Shown: positions 25,450 to 35,241, counted from the stretch's first letter. The stretch: 64,000 bases of DNA from Thermaerobacter marianensis DSM 12885 (GCF_000184705.1 NC_014831.1:868001-932000), one strand, 5' to 3'. The notes: generated by a model not told the origin, from the letters alone. Numbers and translations are program-made.

Positions 25450-25744
25450 GGAACCACACGGCTGGTGAAGGCGAGCCGGTACCGCGGACCGCGACGGTGC
25501 GGGGCACCAGGGAGCGCTGGGCGCCGCGGCGGTACCGCGTACCAAGAGGGGCGTGGCTGCCTTCGGGCCAGGCCGCGTGGTGGGGCAGTTGATGAGAAGA
25601 ATTGGACGCGGGACGACCAGTCCCTGCCGCCCGGCGGAAATTCTCTCAAAATGCCAGTCCGCTGCGGTGGTGCCCCGTTCCACCGGGGGACCACCGGCCA
25701 AGGGCGGTGGCCGGTTCGACCGCGCACGGCAGGGGGTGCGGCCT

Positions 25745-26542
25745 TTGGAGCTGGGGTTGCAGGGCAAGGTGGCGCTGGTGACGGCGGCCAGCCAGGGCCT
25801 GGGCCGGGCCATCGCCGGCCAGCTGGCGGAAGAGGGCATGCACGTGGCGATGTGCAGCCGCTCGGCCGAGCGGGTCCGGGAGGCGGCGGCGGAGGTGGCC
25901 CGGCGCGCCGCCGGCCGGGACGGGCGGGTGGAGGCCTGGGAGGCCGACGTGGCCGTCCCCGAGCAGGTCGAGGACCTGGCCCGCCGGGTCGAACAGGCCT
26001 TCGGCCGGCTGGACGTGCTGGTCTGCAACGCCGGCGGCCCGCCGCCGGGGGACTTCTTCGACGTCACCGAGGCCGACTGGGAGAAGGCGTTCCAGCAGAA
26101 CCTGATGTCGGTGGTGCGGCTGGTGCGGGCCTGCGTCCCCTTGATGGAGCGGTCCGGGGGCGGCACCATCGTCACCATCACCTCCACCTCCATCAAGGTG
26201 CCGCTGCCCCGGCTGATCCTGTCCAACGTGATGCGGGCCGGCGTCTATGCCCTGGTCAAGAGCCTGGTGCCCGAACTGGCGGCCCGCAACATCCGCATCC
26301 ACACCGTGGCGCCCGGCCGGATTGACACGGGGCGGGTGCGCAGCCTGGACGAGGACCTGGCGCGCCACACGGGCCGCAGCGTGGAGGAGGTCCGCCAGGG
26401 CTTCTACCGGCAGATCCCCCTGGGCCGGTACGGAGAGCCCGAGGAGTTCGCCCGGGTGGTGGCCTTCCTGGTCTCCGACGCGGCCCGCTACCTGACGGGG
26501 CAGGCGGTGTTCGTCGACGGCGGGATGATGCGGGCGCTTTAG
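25745..26542 (+). CDS. Short-chain dehydrogenase/reductase lacking the usual catalytic Tyr
   Basis: About 265 residues. The cofactor motif TAASQGLG replaces TGxxxGxG, NAGGP is the structural Asn motif, and the closing LVSDAARYLTGQAVFVDGG is standard. The catalytic Ser is in TITSTSIK. Where YxxxK is expected, the sequence is LPRLILSNVMRAGVYALVKSL, so the Tyr is absent. A subgroup annotated as 3-oxoacyl-ACP reductase-like shows the same SN-x-x-R-A-G-V pattern, so this is a family trait, not a mutation. Chemistry is therefore uncertain. The TTG at 25745 fits AGGGGG at nine bases; GTG 25736 is an alternative. Confidence 0.88.
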   Translation: MELGLQGKVALVTAASQGLGRAIAGQLAEEGMHVAMCSRSAERVREAAAEVARRAAGRDGRVEAWEADVAVPEQVEDLARRVEQAFGRLDVLVCNAGGPPPGDFFDVTEADWEKAFQQNLMSVVRLVRACVPLMERSGGGTIVTITSTSIKVPLPRLILSNVMRAGVYALVKSLVPELAARNIRIHTVAPGRIDTGRVRSLDEDLARHTGRSVEEVRQGFYRQIPLGRYGEPEEFARVVAFLVSDAARYLTGQAVFVDGGMMRAL

Positions 26543-26600
26543 GTTTAGGGCGGGGCGGCCGGGGCGGTGGGGCGACCCGGCCGCCCGCAGGAGCGGCAGG

Positions 26601-26636
26601 GCCCGGGAGGTGGTCTCTCCCGGGCTTCTTCCTTCT
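26601..26636 (+). terminator. Intrinsic terminator after the SDR gene
   Basis: GCCCGGGAG (26601-26609) pairs with CTCCCGGGC (26617-26625) around a seven-base loop, followed by the T-rich tail TTCTTCCTTCT. It lies about 60 bp past the SDR stop. The remaining spacer to 26853 shows no further structure. Confidence 0.85.
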
Positions 26637-26853
26637 CGCCGGCCTCGCTGCGCGCGAACCTCCTTCCGCCGGCGCCCCCCCTTCGGCCGGCTGCGCTGCC
26701 GGGCCTTGTCGTCCTCGGCAGGCCATCCTGTGGATGGTGGCGGTGCCGGGCCGGCCGTGAACGGGCCGGCGCCGGGGACCGCCCGGGGACGGCGACGCGG
26801 GCGGCCACCGCCGCAACCCGGGGCGGGCCGTGCGATCATCGGGGGGCGAACCG

Positions 26854-27780
26854 GTGAACGGTCCGGCATGGGGCGAGGCGGCCCTGTGGGCGTTCCTGGC
26901 AGCCAGCAGCGGCTTTCTGGGCTGCCTGGGCGGCCTGTTCCTGCCGCTGGGGAGAAAGATCCTGGCCGCGGTCATGGCCTTCGGCGCCGGGGCCCTGCTG
27001 GGTGCCGTCGCCTTCGACGTGGTGCCCAGTGCCCGTGGGCGGGGTGGCCCGGGGCCGGCGGTGGCCGGGTTCCTGGCCGGTGCGCTGATCTTCACCCTGG
27101 TGGACTTCGCCCTCGACCGCCGGGGAGCGGCGGGGCGCAAGCACAGCGGGGTCGAACCGGCGCCTCCGCCACGGCCGACGGCGGCGGCGGGCCCGGGGGC
27201 GGGCGCCGCCGCGAATCCGCGGGGGGAGAGGGCGGCGGACCCGGGGGTGGGCGCGGTGGCCCCTCCGCAGGCGGCCACGGGAACGGGCCCAGGGGCGGGG
27301 GCGGCCTCCGGCCCGCGGGGCTCGGGGCTGGCCGCGGCCACCGGCCCGCGGGCGGGTGCAGCGTGGGCCATCCTGGCCGGGGCGGTGCTGGACGGCATCC
27401 CCGAAGCCTTTGCGCTGGGCGTCGACCTCTACGCCGGCCACGGCATCAGCCTGGCGCTGGTGGCCGGCATCTTCCTGAGCACCTTGCCGGAAGGCCTGTC
27501 GGGTTCCGTGGGGATGAAGCGGGCCGGGTACAGCGGGCGCTTCATCGCGCTGCTGTGGGCCGCCGTGGCCGTGGTCGCCGCGCCCGCGGCGGCGGCCGGG
27601 TTCGTCCTGGCGGAGCGGCTGGCGGGGGTCACCGAGGCGGTGATCCTCGCCCTGGCAGGAGGCGGCGTGGTGGCCATGGCGGCCGACACCCTGACCCCGG
27701 AAGCCTACCGGGAAGGCGGCAACGTGGTCGGCCTGATCACGGCCCTGGGGATGATCTTGAGTTTCATCCTGGCCGGGTAG
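26854..27780 (+). CDS. ZIP-family metal transporter
   Basis: About 308 residues, eight predicted helices. Three helices precede a long Gly/Ala/Pro-rich loop (about residues 92-175), where ZIP proteins normally carry a His-rich loop; here it has almost no His. Helix IV reads AVLDGIPEAFALGV and helix V LSTLPEGLSGSVGM, which are the metal-site helices with Asp in place of the usual His (HNxPEG). GGGVVAMAADTLTPEAY closes the family pattern. Uptake or export of Zn, Fe or Mn is the family role, and the altered ligands suggest different specificity. The start is uncertain between GTG 26854 and GTG 26830. Confidence 0.8.
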   Translation: MNGPAWGEAALWAFLAASSGFLGCLGGLFLPLGRKILAAVMAFGAGALLGAVAFDVVPSARGRGGPGPAVAGFLAGALIFTLVDFALDRRGAAGRKHSGVEPAPPPRPTAAAGPGAGAAANPRGERAADPGVGAVAPPQAATGTGPGAGAASGPRGSGLAAATGPRAGAAWAILAGAVLDGIPEAFALGVDLYAGHGISLALVAGIFLSTLPEGLSGSVGMKRAGYSGRFIALLWAAVAVVAAPAAAAGFVLAERLAGVTEAVILALAGGGVVAMAADTLTPEAYREGGNVVGLITALGMILSFILAG

Positions 27781-27845
27781 GCCAGTTGATGGAACGAGAA
27801 GCAGAGGGAGGAAAATCCACAGAACCTGACGAAAAGGGGAAGGAG

Positions 27846-27864
27846 TTCTTCCCACCGGGAAGAA
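27846..27864. other. Short hairpin in the spacer before the amino-acid symporter
   Basis: TTCTTCCC and GGGAAGAA form a perfect 8-bp stem with a three-base loop in the 27781-28064 spacer. The spacer is less GC-rich than its surroundings and includes AAAAGGATCGC, which also occurs (as its complement) upstream of the LCP gene near 23250. No known riboswitch core was recognised. It may be a leader or terminator element. Confidence 0.45.
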
Positions 27865-28064
27865 ATCCGTGCAAAAGGATCGCCTTCCGTCCTTCTGCAT
27901 GCGCTTGATGTCCGTCTGGCGCGTCCCGCCGCACCGGACTTCTTCGCGCGCACTCATGCTTCCTGCGGCTCGACCGGGCGGGGCCGGCGTGGGCAGCCGG
28001 CCCGCCCGGCCCGGAGCCGGGTTCGTCCCGGGACGGGGCCAGGCAACGGGTAGGGGGGATTGAC

Positions 28065-29477
28065 GTGGAGGGGTTTTGGGGAACCCTGGCGGCCCTCCTC
28101 AGCGCCGCCAGCGACTTCGTGTGGGGACCGCCGATGCTGGTCCTCATCGTCGGTACGGGCCTGTTCCTCACGATCCGCTTGCGGGGCTTGCAGTTCCGTG
28201 AGCTGGGATATGCCTTGCGCCTGGCCTTCAGCCGCCGGCAGGACCAGGGTTCGGAGGGCGACGTCAACCACTTCCAGGCGCTGATGACGGCGCTGGCGGC
28301 CACGGTGGGCACGGGCAACATCGCCGGCGTGGCGGCCGCGGTGACCCTGGGCGGCCCGGGTGCCGTGTTCTGGATGTGGGTGACGGCGCTGGTCGGCATG
28401 GCCACCAAGTACGCCGAGGCGATCCTGGCCGTCACCTACCGGGTGCGCAACGCCCGCGGCGAGATGGCGGGGGGGCCCATGTACGCCCTGGAGCGCGGGC
28501 TCGGGCAGAAGTGGCTGGCCGTGATGTTCGCCCTCTCCGGGGCCATCGCCGGCTTCGGCATCGGCAACACGGTGCAGGCCTACGAGGTGGCCAACAACAT
28601 CCAGCAATACTGGGGCGTCCCCAGCTGGATCACGGGCCTGGTGATGGCGGTCCTGACGGGGCTGGTGATCCTCGGAGGGATCAAGTCCATCGGCCGGGTG
28701 ACCGCCGTGCTGGTGCCCTTCATGGCGCTGTTCTACGTCATCGGCGGCCTGATCATCCTGGCGCGGCACCTCGACGCCGTGCCGGGCGCCATCGCGCTGA
28801 TCTTGAGCCACGCGTTCACCGGGGAGGCGGTGGGCGGCGGCGTGGTGGGGGCCGGCGTGCGGGAGGCCATCCGCTGGGGCGTGGCCCGCGGCGTCTTCTC
28901 CAATGAGGCCGGTCTCGGCAGCGCGCCCATCGCCGCGGCCGCCGCCAAGACCGACATCCCCGCCCGCCAGGCCCTGGTCTCCATGACCGGAACCTTCATC
29001 GATACCGTCGTGGTGTGCTCCGTCACCGGGCTGGTCCTGGTGGCCACGGGCATGTGGCAGCAGGCGGATCCCCAGACCCTGACGGGGGCGCAGCTGACCA
29101 CCCGGGCGTTCGAGGTGGGCCTGCCGGGCCCCGGCGGGTTGATCGTGGTCGTCGGGCTCATCCTCTTCGCCTATTCCACCATCCTGGGCTGGGCGTACTA
29201 CGGCGAGAAGTGCTTCGAGTACCTGTTCGGCACGCGCGCCATCACCGTGTACCGGGCTGTGTGGACGGTGGCGGTGTTCGCCGGCTCCGTGGCCACCTTC
29301 GGGATGGTCTGGGACTTCGCCGATGTGATGAACGGGCTCATGGCCGTGCCGAACCTCATCAGCCTGCTGGCCTTGAGCGGCGTGGTGGTGCGCGAGACCG
29401 AGCGCTTCTTCGCGACGGGCCGTCAGGTGGTGCCCGGATCCGGCCAGCAGGCGGTGGCGCCGGGAACCGGCGACTGA
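28065..29477 (+). CDS. Sodium:alanine/glycine symporter (AGCS family)
   Basis: A 470-residue membrane protein with about 10-11 helices. [42 protein letters not shown] and [18 protein letters not shown] are the signature blocks of AGCS carriers, which import alanine or glycine with Na+. Length is normal. The GTG start follows a G-rich stretch. It seems monocistronic, with 578 bp of unassigned DNA after it. Confidence 0.95.
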   Translation: MEGFWGTLAALLSAASDFVWGPPMLVLIVGTGLFLTIRLRGLQFRELGYALRLAFSRRQDQGSEGDVNHFQALMTALAATVGTGNIAGVAAAVTLGGPGAVFWMWVTALVGMATKYAEAILAVTYRVRNARGEMAGGPMYALERGLGQKWLAVMFALSGAIAGFGIGNTVQAYEVANNIQQYWGVPSWITGLVMAVLTGLVILGGIKSIGRVTAVLVPFMALFYVIGGLIILARHLDAVPGAIALILSHAFTGEAVGGGVVGAGVREAIRWGVARGVFSNEAGLGSAPIAAAAAKTDIPARQALVSMTGTFIDTVVVCSVTGLVLVATGMWQQADPQTLTGAQLTTRAFEVGLPGPGGLIVVVGLILFAYSTILGWAYYGEKCFEYLFGTRAITVYRAVWTVAVFAGSVATFGMVWDFADVMNGLMAVPNLISLLALSGVVVRETERFFATGRQVVPGSGQQAVAPGTGD

Positions 29478-30055
29478 CCCGTGGGCAACTTTTCCCCGCG
29501 GCTGCGTATGGATGGGGTGAGGCCGGGGCGGGGCCCGGGCGCCGGGGCCCACGCCACCGCCCGCCCCCGCCACCGGCCGGTCCGGGCACGGCCGCACGCC
29601 TCACGGTGGTTGGAGGGGGTGGACCGGATGGCGGCGGCAACGGCCACGGAGCCGTCAAGTACGGGGTCGACCCGGTTCCAGGGGCCGCGTTCCCGGGGAC
29701 CCGGTCGGGGCCGGGGATTGCCGGTCCGGCGCCTGCAGCGGGCCAAGGACCCGGCGGGCCGCCAAGGGGGGATGGGGTTCCGATTGCTCGCGGGCACGCC
29801 GTCTGGTCGCGCCGGGGGATCCACGGGATCCCGCCGCGCGGGCCGCCGCGGGTCCGGGATGCCGCCGCGAGGGCTGGGTCGCTCCGGCACCCTCCGACCG
29901 GCCGCCCGTACCGATCCGACAACGCCCACGGCCCTTCCCCGTCACGGCGCCTCCGGACGGGGTTTGTTGTTTCGGGCGGGGGACCCGTGGCTTGTTGCTG
30001 GGGCGGGGCGGCCGGGTTGCGCCCGGGCCAATCCGGTCCTGAGGGGTGACCTGCG
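29478..30055. other. Unassigned 578-bp GC-rich spacer
   Basis: No credible gene, hairpin-plus-T terminator or RNA is seen. Open frames here have extreme Arg/Gly/Pro composition and no family resemblance. It separates the symporter from the AtuA-led operon and probably holds that operon's promoter, which I cannot pick out by eye. Confidence 0.5.
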
Positions 30056-31564
30056 ATGACCACCGGCACCGGTGCGCGCCGGACCAGCGGTCGGCCGCGG
30101 GCCGAGGTACGGCTGCTGGCGCCCACCGGGCACCTGGGTTTCACGCCCCTGGAGAAGGACAGCTTCCTGGCGGGCCTGGAGCGAGACCCCGACTTCGTGG
30201 TGGCCGACTCCGGCAGCTGCGACATCGGGCCCTACCCGCTGGGTGCCGACCAGCCGGCGAGCCCGCCGGCCTGGCAGTACCACGACCTGGAGCTCCTGCT
30301 GGTGGAGACCCGGCGCCGCGGGATCCCGCTGATCATCGGCTCGGCTTCGGACACGGGGACGCGGCGCGGCGTCGACCTCTACGCCCGGATGGTCGCCGGC
30401 ATCGCCGACCGCCACGGCCTGCCGCCCTTCCGCCTGGCGTGCATCTATTCCGACGTGCCGCTGGAGCGGCTGCGGCGGCTGCTGGACGCGGGGGTGCCCA
30501 TCCGCGGCCTGGACGGCCGGCCCCCCCTGAGGCCCGCCGACCTGGACCGCACCTCCCGGGCGGTGGCAGTGATGGGTGCGGAGCCCATCGTGACCGCCCT
30601 GGACGCAGGAGCGGACGTGGTGATCTGCGGCCGGGCCAGCGACGCGGCGATCTTCGCCGCCCCGGCCCTCTGGTGCGGGATGCCGGCCGCCACCGCCTAC
30701 TACGCCGGCAAGGTGCTGGAGTGCGCCTCCTTCTGCGCCGAGCCCTTCATGGCCAAAGAGTCGGTGCTGGGCATCCTGCGCCCCGGCGAGGTGGTGGTGG
30801 AGCCCATGCACCCCGCCCAGCGGTGCACGCCGGCTTCCCTGGCGGGGCACGCCCTCTACGAGCGGGCCACGCCCTTCTTCGAGCACGTGCCGGCGGGCGT
30901 GCTGGACATGCGGGGGTGCGTCTACCAGGCCCTGGACCAGCGCCGCACCCGGGTGACGGGCTTCCAGTTCCGGCCCGCGGCGTCGTATGCCGTCAAGGTG
31001 GAAGGGGCGGGGCCCGTGGGGGAGCGGTTCCTGGCGCTGGCGGGCCTGCGGGACCCCGAGCTGGTCCGGCGGGTCGACGAGGCCGTGGCCTGGGCCCGCC
31101 GCAAGGTGGCGGAGCGGTACGGCACCGCCGGCTACGAGCTCTACTACCACGTGTACGGTCGCAACGCCGTCATGGGGGAGATGGAACCGGAACCCCGTCC
31201 CGGCCACGAGGTGGGGCTCGTGGTGGAGGTGGTCTGCCCCGATCCCGACCGGGGCCGGGAGATCTGCACCATGGCCGCCCGGCAGCTGTTCTACGCCCGG
31301 ATGGAGGGACGAACCGGCACCGCCGGCCGCGCGGCGCTGATGACCGACGAGGTGCTGCGGGCCCGGCCCGCCTACCGCTGGACGCTGAACCACGTGGTAC
31401 CGTTGGACGATCCGCTGAGCTGGTTTCCCATGACTTTGCGCTGGGTCGGGGCGATGCGCCCGGCGGGGGTGCCGGTCGGTGCCGGGGCGGGACGAACCGG
31501 CCCGGGCACCGGCGTGACCGGCCACCCCAGGGTAGGGGAGGCAGCCTGGCATGCGCCTGCGTGA
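30056..31564 (+). CDS. AtuA-like (acyclic terpene utilization, DUF1446) protein
   Basis: A 502-residue cytoplasmic protein of the AtuA/DUF1446 family. It begins RLLAPTGHLGFTPLEKDSF and contains VVADSGSCDIGPYPLG, IIGSASDTGTRRG, ADVVICGRASDAAIFAAPALWCGMP and CTPASLAGHALYE, which are conserved in these proteins. AtuA takes part in citronellol/geraniol breakdown in Pseudomonas; most relatives are uncharacterised. The last 30 or so residues are Gly-rich and carry two copies of the dispersed 9-mer nearby. It overlaps the DUF4387 gene by 14 bp and heads an operon with ABC transport genes. Confidence 0.85.
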   Translation: MTTGTGARRTSGRPRAEVRLLAPTGHLGFTPLEKDSFLAGLERDPDFVVADSGSCDIGPYPLGADQPASPPAWQYHDLELLLVETRRRGIPLIIGSASDTGTRRGVDLYARMVAGIADRHGLPPFRLACIYSDVPLERLRRLLDAGVPIRGLDGRPPLRPADLDRTSRAVAVMGAEPIVTALDAGADVVICGRASDAAIFAAPALWCGMPAATAYYAGKVLECASFCAEPFMAKESVLGILRPGEVVVEPMHPAQRCTPASLAGHALYERATPFFEHVPAGVLDMRGCVYQALDQRRTRVTGFQFRPAASYAVKVEGAGPVGERFLALAGLRDPELVRRVDEAVAWARRKVAERYGTAGYELYYHVYGRNAVMGEMEPEPRPGHEVGLVVEVVCPDPDRGREICTMAARQLFYARMEGRTGTAGRAALMTDEVLRARPAYRWTLNHVVPLDDPLSWFPMTLRWVGAMRPAGVPVGAGAGRTGPGTGVTGHPRVGEAAWHAPA

Positions 31565-31970
31565 CCTCGCCACCACCATCCGCAGCAAGAACGCCGGCGT
31601 CGACCTGATCACCTTCGACATCCTGTTCCCGTCGGAGGAGGCCTATCGCCGGGCCTGCCGGAGCCCGGTGCTGACCCCGGAGTCCATCTGCCGGCTGCTG
31701 AACATCGGGCCCGACCGCCTGTACTGCTTCGTCCGTTTTGACCCCGCTCGGGCCATCAAGTTCACGGTCCGGCGGCGCAGACCGGCCGGTGGACCAGGCG
31801 AGACCGACGTCTTCGGGAGCCAGCAGTACGGGCCCCTTCTGGACCTGGAGGTGGAACCCGACCCGGCCGCCCCGCCGGAGCCGCCCCGGCAGGAAGCGTC
31901 CTTGGTGGGTGCGGGGACCCGCGGGGGGCCGGGGGAACGGCGGGGGAGCGCAGGGATGGGGGAACGGTAG
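31551..31970 (+). CDS. DUF4387 protein
   Basis: A 139-residue protein. The first 105 residues match DUF4387: RLRDLATTIRSKNAGVDLITFDILF, then VLTPESICRLLNI and FDPARAIKFTVRR, closing GSQQYGPLLDLEVE. DUF4387 proteins habitually accompany AtuA-like proteins, and here the start lies inside the AtuA-like frame, so the two are likely partners or subunits. Activity is unknown. The C-terminal 30 residues are low-complexity. The next gene starts 56 bp on. Confidence 0.85.
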   Translation: MRLRDLATTIRSKNAGVDLITFDILFPSEEAYRRACRSPVLTPESICRLLNIGPDRLYCFVRFDPARAIKFTVRRRRPAGGPGETDVFGSQQYGPLLDLEVEPDPAAPPEPPRQEASLVGAGTRGGPGERRGSAGMGER

Positions 31971-32026
31971 CGAGAGCCGCCGGGGGCGGGCGGTCACCGC
32001 CCGCCCCCGGGGAAAGGGGGAGGCCG

Positions 32027-33751
32027 ATGGTCGGCGGCAGGAAGGGTTTGCCCTTGGGATGCGGCCGGGGATCCGGCCGCGGGCAGGGGGAGATGGGCAG
32101 CGGCACGCCGGGTGGGCCCCGGCGCCGGGCCGGCGGCTGGGCCGGCGGGGCCCGCTCCGGGGCCCGCGCCGGGGCCGGGCGCGGGAGGGTCCTGGCGGTG
32201 GTCCTGGTCCTGGTCCTGGCCCTGATCGCCGCCGGGTGTACCGCCGGCAGGCAGGAGCAGGCCGGCGGCGAGGCCGGTTCGTCCGAGGGGAAGGTGCTGA
32301 CCCTGACCCTGGACGGGGCCAAGAACCGCGAGGCGGAGCTGCAGGTCATCGCCCAGTACCTGAAGCAGGTGGGCATCGACGCCCAGGTGCGGGTGTGGGA
32401 GTACCAGACGCTGGTGGCCGAAGCCCAGAAGGGCACCCGCGAGGCCTACGCCACCGACTGGGGCAGCGCCACCTTCACCCCGGTGGACCTGGCGGTGCCC
32501 AAGCTCGAGACGGGCGGCCGCGGCAACTACTCGTTCTACTCCAACCCCGAGGTGGACCGGCTGTTCAAGGAGGCGGCGGCCACCACCGACGAGGCCATCG
32601 CCCTGGAGGCGTACAAGCAGGCGCAGCAGATCCTCTACCAGGACGCGCCGTGGATCTTCGGCTATTACCTGGACGCCATCGAGGCGGCATCGGCCAAGGT
32701 GAAGAACTGGCAGCCCTCCATGGACAGCCGGATCAACCTGCACGACGTGGAGCTGGAGGGCGGCGACACCCTGGTGGTGGGCCTGCGGGCGGACCGCATC
32801 CTCTCCCTGGATCCGGCGGCCTACCGGGACCGGGACACGGAGACGGTGATCCGGAACATCTACGACGGCCTGGTGACCCGCACCCCTGACGGCCGGGTGG
32901 TGCCGGAGATCGCCGAGTCGTGGGAGCAGCCGGACCCGACCACCTACGTGTTCAAGCTCCGGCGGGGCATCAAGTTCCACAACGGCGAGGACCTGACGGC
33001 CGACGACGTGGTCTACACCTTCGAACGCATCCTGGCCGACGACGGCCTGGACGGCCAGCCCTCGCCGCGCAAGGGCCTGGTGGAGCCGCTCCAGTCCGTC
33101 GAGAAGATCGACGACTACACGGTGCGGATGAAGCTGGCCAACCCGTCGGCCGCGTTCCTCCAGCTGCTGGTGCACACCCAGATCGTGCCCAAGGACTACG
33201 TCGAAGAAGTCGGCAGTGCGGGCCTGTCGCAGCGGCCCGTGGGGGCAGGGCCCTTCCGCTTCGTGGAGGGCACCCTGGACGGGCAGATCGTGCTGGAGCG
33301 GTTCGACGACTACTACGGCGGTTCACCGGACCTGCCGCCCGTCGGTCCGGCCAAGGTCAAGCGGGTGATCTTCCGCATGATGCCGGAGCCGGCCACCCGT
33401 ATCGCCGCCCTGCAGAACGGGGAGGTCCACATCATCCAGGAGGTGCCGCCGGACCTGGTGGCCCAGCTGGAGAACGATCCCGACGTGCAGGTCAAGGTCA
33501 CCCAGGGGACGCGGCTCTACATGATCGAGCTCAACACCCAGAAGCTTGCCGACCCGCGGGTGCGCCAGGCGCTGAACTACGCCATCAACTGGGACGAATT
33601 GCTGCAGGAGCTCTACAAGGGGCACGCCCACCGGGTGGCGACGGCCATGCTGCCCAGCGGCTTCGGCTACGACGAGAGCCTGAAGCCCTACCCCTACGAC
33701 CCGGCGAAGGCGAAGCAGCTGCTGCAGGAGGCGGGGTACAAGGTCGACTGA
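32027..33751 (+). CDS. Circularly permuted family-5 ABC substrate-binding lipoprotein
   Basis: A 574-residue solute-binding lipoprotein. A basic, Gly-rich leader (1-53) and hydrophobic stretch (55-70) end at lipid-bearing Cys71 (LIAAGC). The family's order is reversed after that. Residues 89-244 are what normally forms the C-terminal third (QYLKQVGIDAQVRVWEYQTL, TDWGSATFTPVDLAVPKL, GNYSFYSNPEVDRLF, KVKNWQPSMDSRINLHDV). Residues 246-574 are the normal N-terminal two-thirds (LRADRILSLDPAAYRDRD, GLVTRTPDGRVVPEIAESW, FKLRRGIKFHNGEDLTADDV) and stop at DPAKAKQLLQEAGYKVD, exactly where the missing part would continue. Each block occurs once and total length is normal. It is followed by two cognate permeases. 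Confidence 0.92.
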   Translation: MVGGRKGLPLGCGRGSGRGQGEMGSGTPGGPRRRAGGWAGGARSGARAGAGRGRVLAVVLVLVLALIAAGCTAGRQEQAGGEAGSSEGKVLTLTLDGAKNREAELQVIAQYLKQVGIDAQVRVWEYQTLVAEAQKGTREAYATDWGSATFTPVDLAVPKLETGGRGNYSFYSNPEVDRLFKEAAATTDEAIALEAYKQAQQILYQDAPWIFGYYLDAIEAASAKVKNWQPSMDSRINLHDVELEGGDTLVVGLRADRILSLDPAAYRDRDTETVIRNIYDGLVTRTPDGRVVPEIAESWEQPDPTTYVFKLRRGIKFHNGEDLTADDVVYTFERILADDGLDGQPSPRKGLVEPLQSVEKIDDYTVRMKLANPSAAFLQLLVHTQIVPKDYVEEVGSAGLSQRPVGAGPFRFVEGTLDGQIVLERFDDYYGGSPDLPPVGPAKVKRVIFRMMPEPATRIAALQNGEVHIIQEVPPDLVAQLENDPDVQVKVTQGTRLYMIELNTQKLADPRVRQALNYAINWDELLQELYKGHAHRVATAMLPSGFGYDESLKPYPYDPAKAKQLLQEAGYKVD

Positions 33752-34014
33752 CGGACCAACGCGGCGGTCGCCGGGCCGTGGCCTGACCCTGCGCGGCGCG
33801 CGCGGAAGAACCGGCGAGCCCGGGCGGTGCAGGGGCCGGCATGGGAAGGGCCCCGGGGGCGGCGCAGGATGGGGCCCGGCCGGTGGTTGCCAGGATGGGG
33901 GCCGCCGGCGCGCGACGGCCCGAGGTGTGCCGGCCGGGGGGCACAGTGGCCCGCGGGCGCGGCGGCCCGGGGGCGCGGTGGCCGCAGACCGTGACGGGAC
34001 GGGGAGGTGACGCG

Positions 34015-35034
34015 ATGCGCGGCGGGTGGGTCTTGCGCCGGGTGGCCATGGCCCTGCCCCTGGCGGTGGGGATCGTGCTGGTGAGCTTCATCCTGCTGCG
34101 GGTGATGCCGGGGGACCCCGTGGACATCATGCTCCGCGGAGGCGGCACGTCCAGCGAAGAGGAGGCCCGAGCCCTGGCCCGCCAGCTGGGCCTGGACCAG
34201 CCGCTTCCCGTGCAGCTGGCCCGGTTCGTGGCCGACCTGGCCCGTGGCGACCTGGGCGAGTCCATCCGCAGCCGCCAGCCGGTGGGGCAGATGCTGCGGG
34301 CGACCCTGCCCGCCACGGTGGAGCTGGCCCTGGCGGCCCTGGTCTTCGCCGTCGCGGTCGGGGTGGCGCTGGGCGTCCTGGCGGCCACCCGCCGCGGCTC
34401 CTGGCTGGATCGGGCCGTCATGGCCGTGGCCTCCCTGGGGGTCTCCATGCCGGCCTTCTGGTTCGGCATCGTACTGATGCTGGTGCTGGCGGTGGGGACG
34501 GGGTGGCTGCCCACCTCGGGGCGGATCGCCTCCCAATACGCCGGCACGGTGCCCTGGCGTACCGGGTTCCTCCTGATCGACACGCTGCTGGCGGGGAACG
34601 GGGCCGCCTTTCGCTCCGCCGTCGCCCACCTGGTGTTGCCGGCGGTCACCCTGGGGGCCGAGCTGGCGGCGGTGGTGGCCCGGGTCACCCGCTCCAGCAT
34701 GCTGGAGGTCCTGGGGGCCGAGTTCATCCGCACGGCACGGGCCAAGGGGCTGCACGAGCGGCGGGTGATCCTGGTCCACGCCCTGCGCAACGCCCTGATC
34801 CCCACCGCCAGTGTGGTGGGCCTGCAGGCCGGGGTGCTGCTGGGCGGCAACATGATCGTCGAGACGGTGTTCAGCTGGCCGGGACTGGGGCGGCTGGTGG
34901 TCGAGGCCATCTTCGCCCGGGATTACCCCGTGGTGCAGGGGGCGGTGATGGTCTACGCCCTGACGTTCCTGGTGATGAACCTGCTGGTCGATCTGGCGTA
35001 CACGTGGCTGGATCCGCGCATCCGGGAGGCGTAG
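34015..35034 (+). CDS. ABC transporter permease, DppB/OppB type
   Basis: A 339-residue permease with six helices. The N-terminal LRRVAMALPLAVGIVLVSFILLRVMPGDPV and the EAA-loop region EFIRTARAKGLHERRVILVHALRNALIPT are typical of DppB. The ATG at 34015 has GGGGAGGTGA upstream; the open frame before it is composition only. It pairs with the permuted binding protein and the DppC-like permease. No ABC ATPase genes are in the operon, so shared ATPases elsewhere must power it. Confidence 0.93.
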   Translation: MRGGWVLRRVAMALPLAVGIVLVSFILLRVMPGDPVDIMLRGGGTSSEEEARALARQLGLDQPLPVQLARFVADLARGDLGESIRSRQPVGQMLRATLPATVELALAALVFAVAVGVALGVLAATRRGSWLDRAVMAVASLGVSMPAFWFGIVLMLVLAVGTGWLPTSGRIASQYAGTVPWRTGFLLIDTLLAGNGAAFRSAVAHLVLPAVTLGAELAAVVARVTRSSMLEVLGAEFIRTARAKGLHERRVILVHALRNALIPTASVVGLQAGVLLGGNMIVETVFSWPGLGRLVVEAIFARDYPVVQGAVMVYALTFLVMNLLVDLAYTWLDPRIREA

Positions 35035-35241
35035 GGGGCCGGGAACCGGGTACCTGGGCCGGCCGGGACCGGGCCGGGGCCCGGGGATGGAGCCCAAGCC
35101 CGGGGACGGGCGCCGCGGACGGGGGCCGGGCGCGGACGCCGGGGATCGGGCCGGGGCCCGGGGAGGGGCCCGGGACCGACGCCGGGACCCCCGGGGCGAG
35201 GGGGCCCAACGGGACCTGGGACCGGCGGAGGAGGGTCGGAG

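Noticed and set aside
25745-26542. Loss of the YxxxK motif in the SDR as an inactivating mutation
   Set aside because: The replacement LSN-x-x-R-A-G-V pattern is shared by a recognised SDR subgroup, so it is a lineage feature.
27781-28064. Possible glycine riboswitch before the alanine/glycine symporter
   Set aside because: The spacer has an 8-bp hairpin but not the tandem aptamer consensus.
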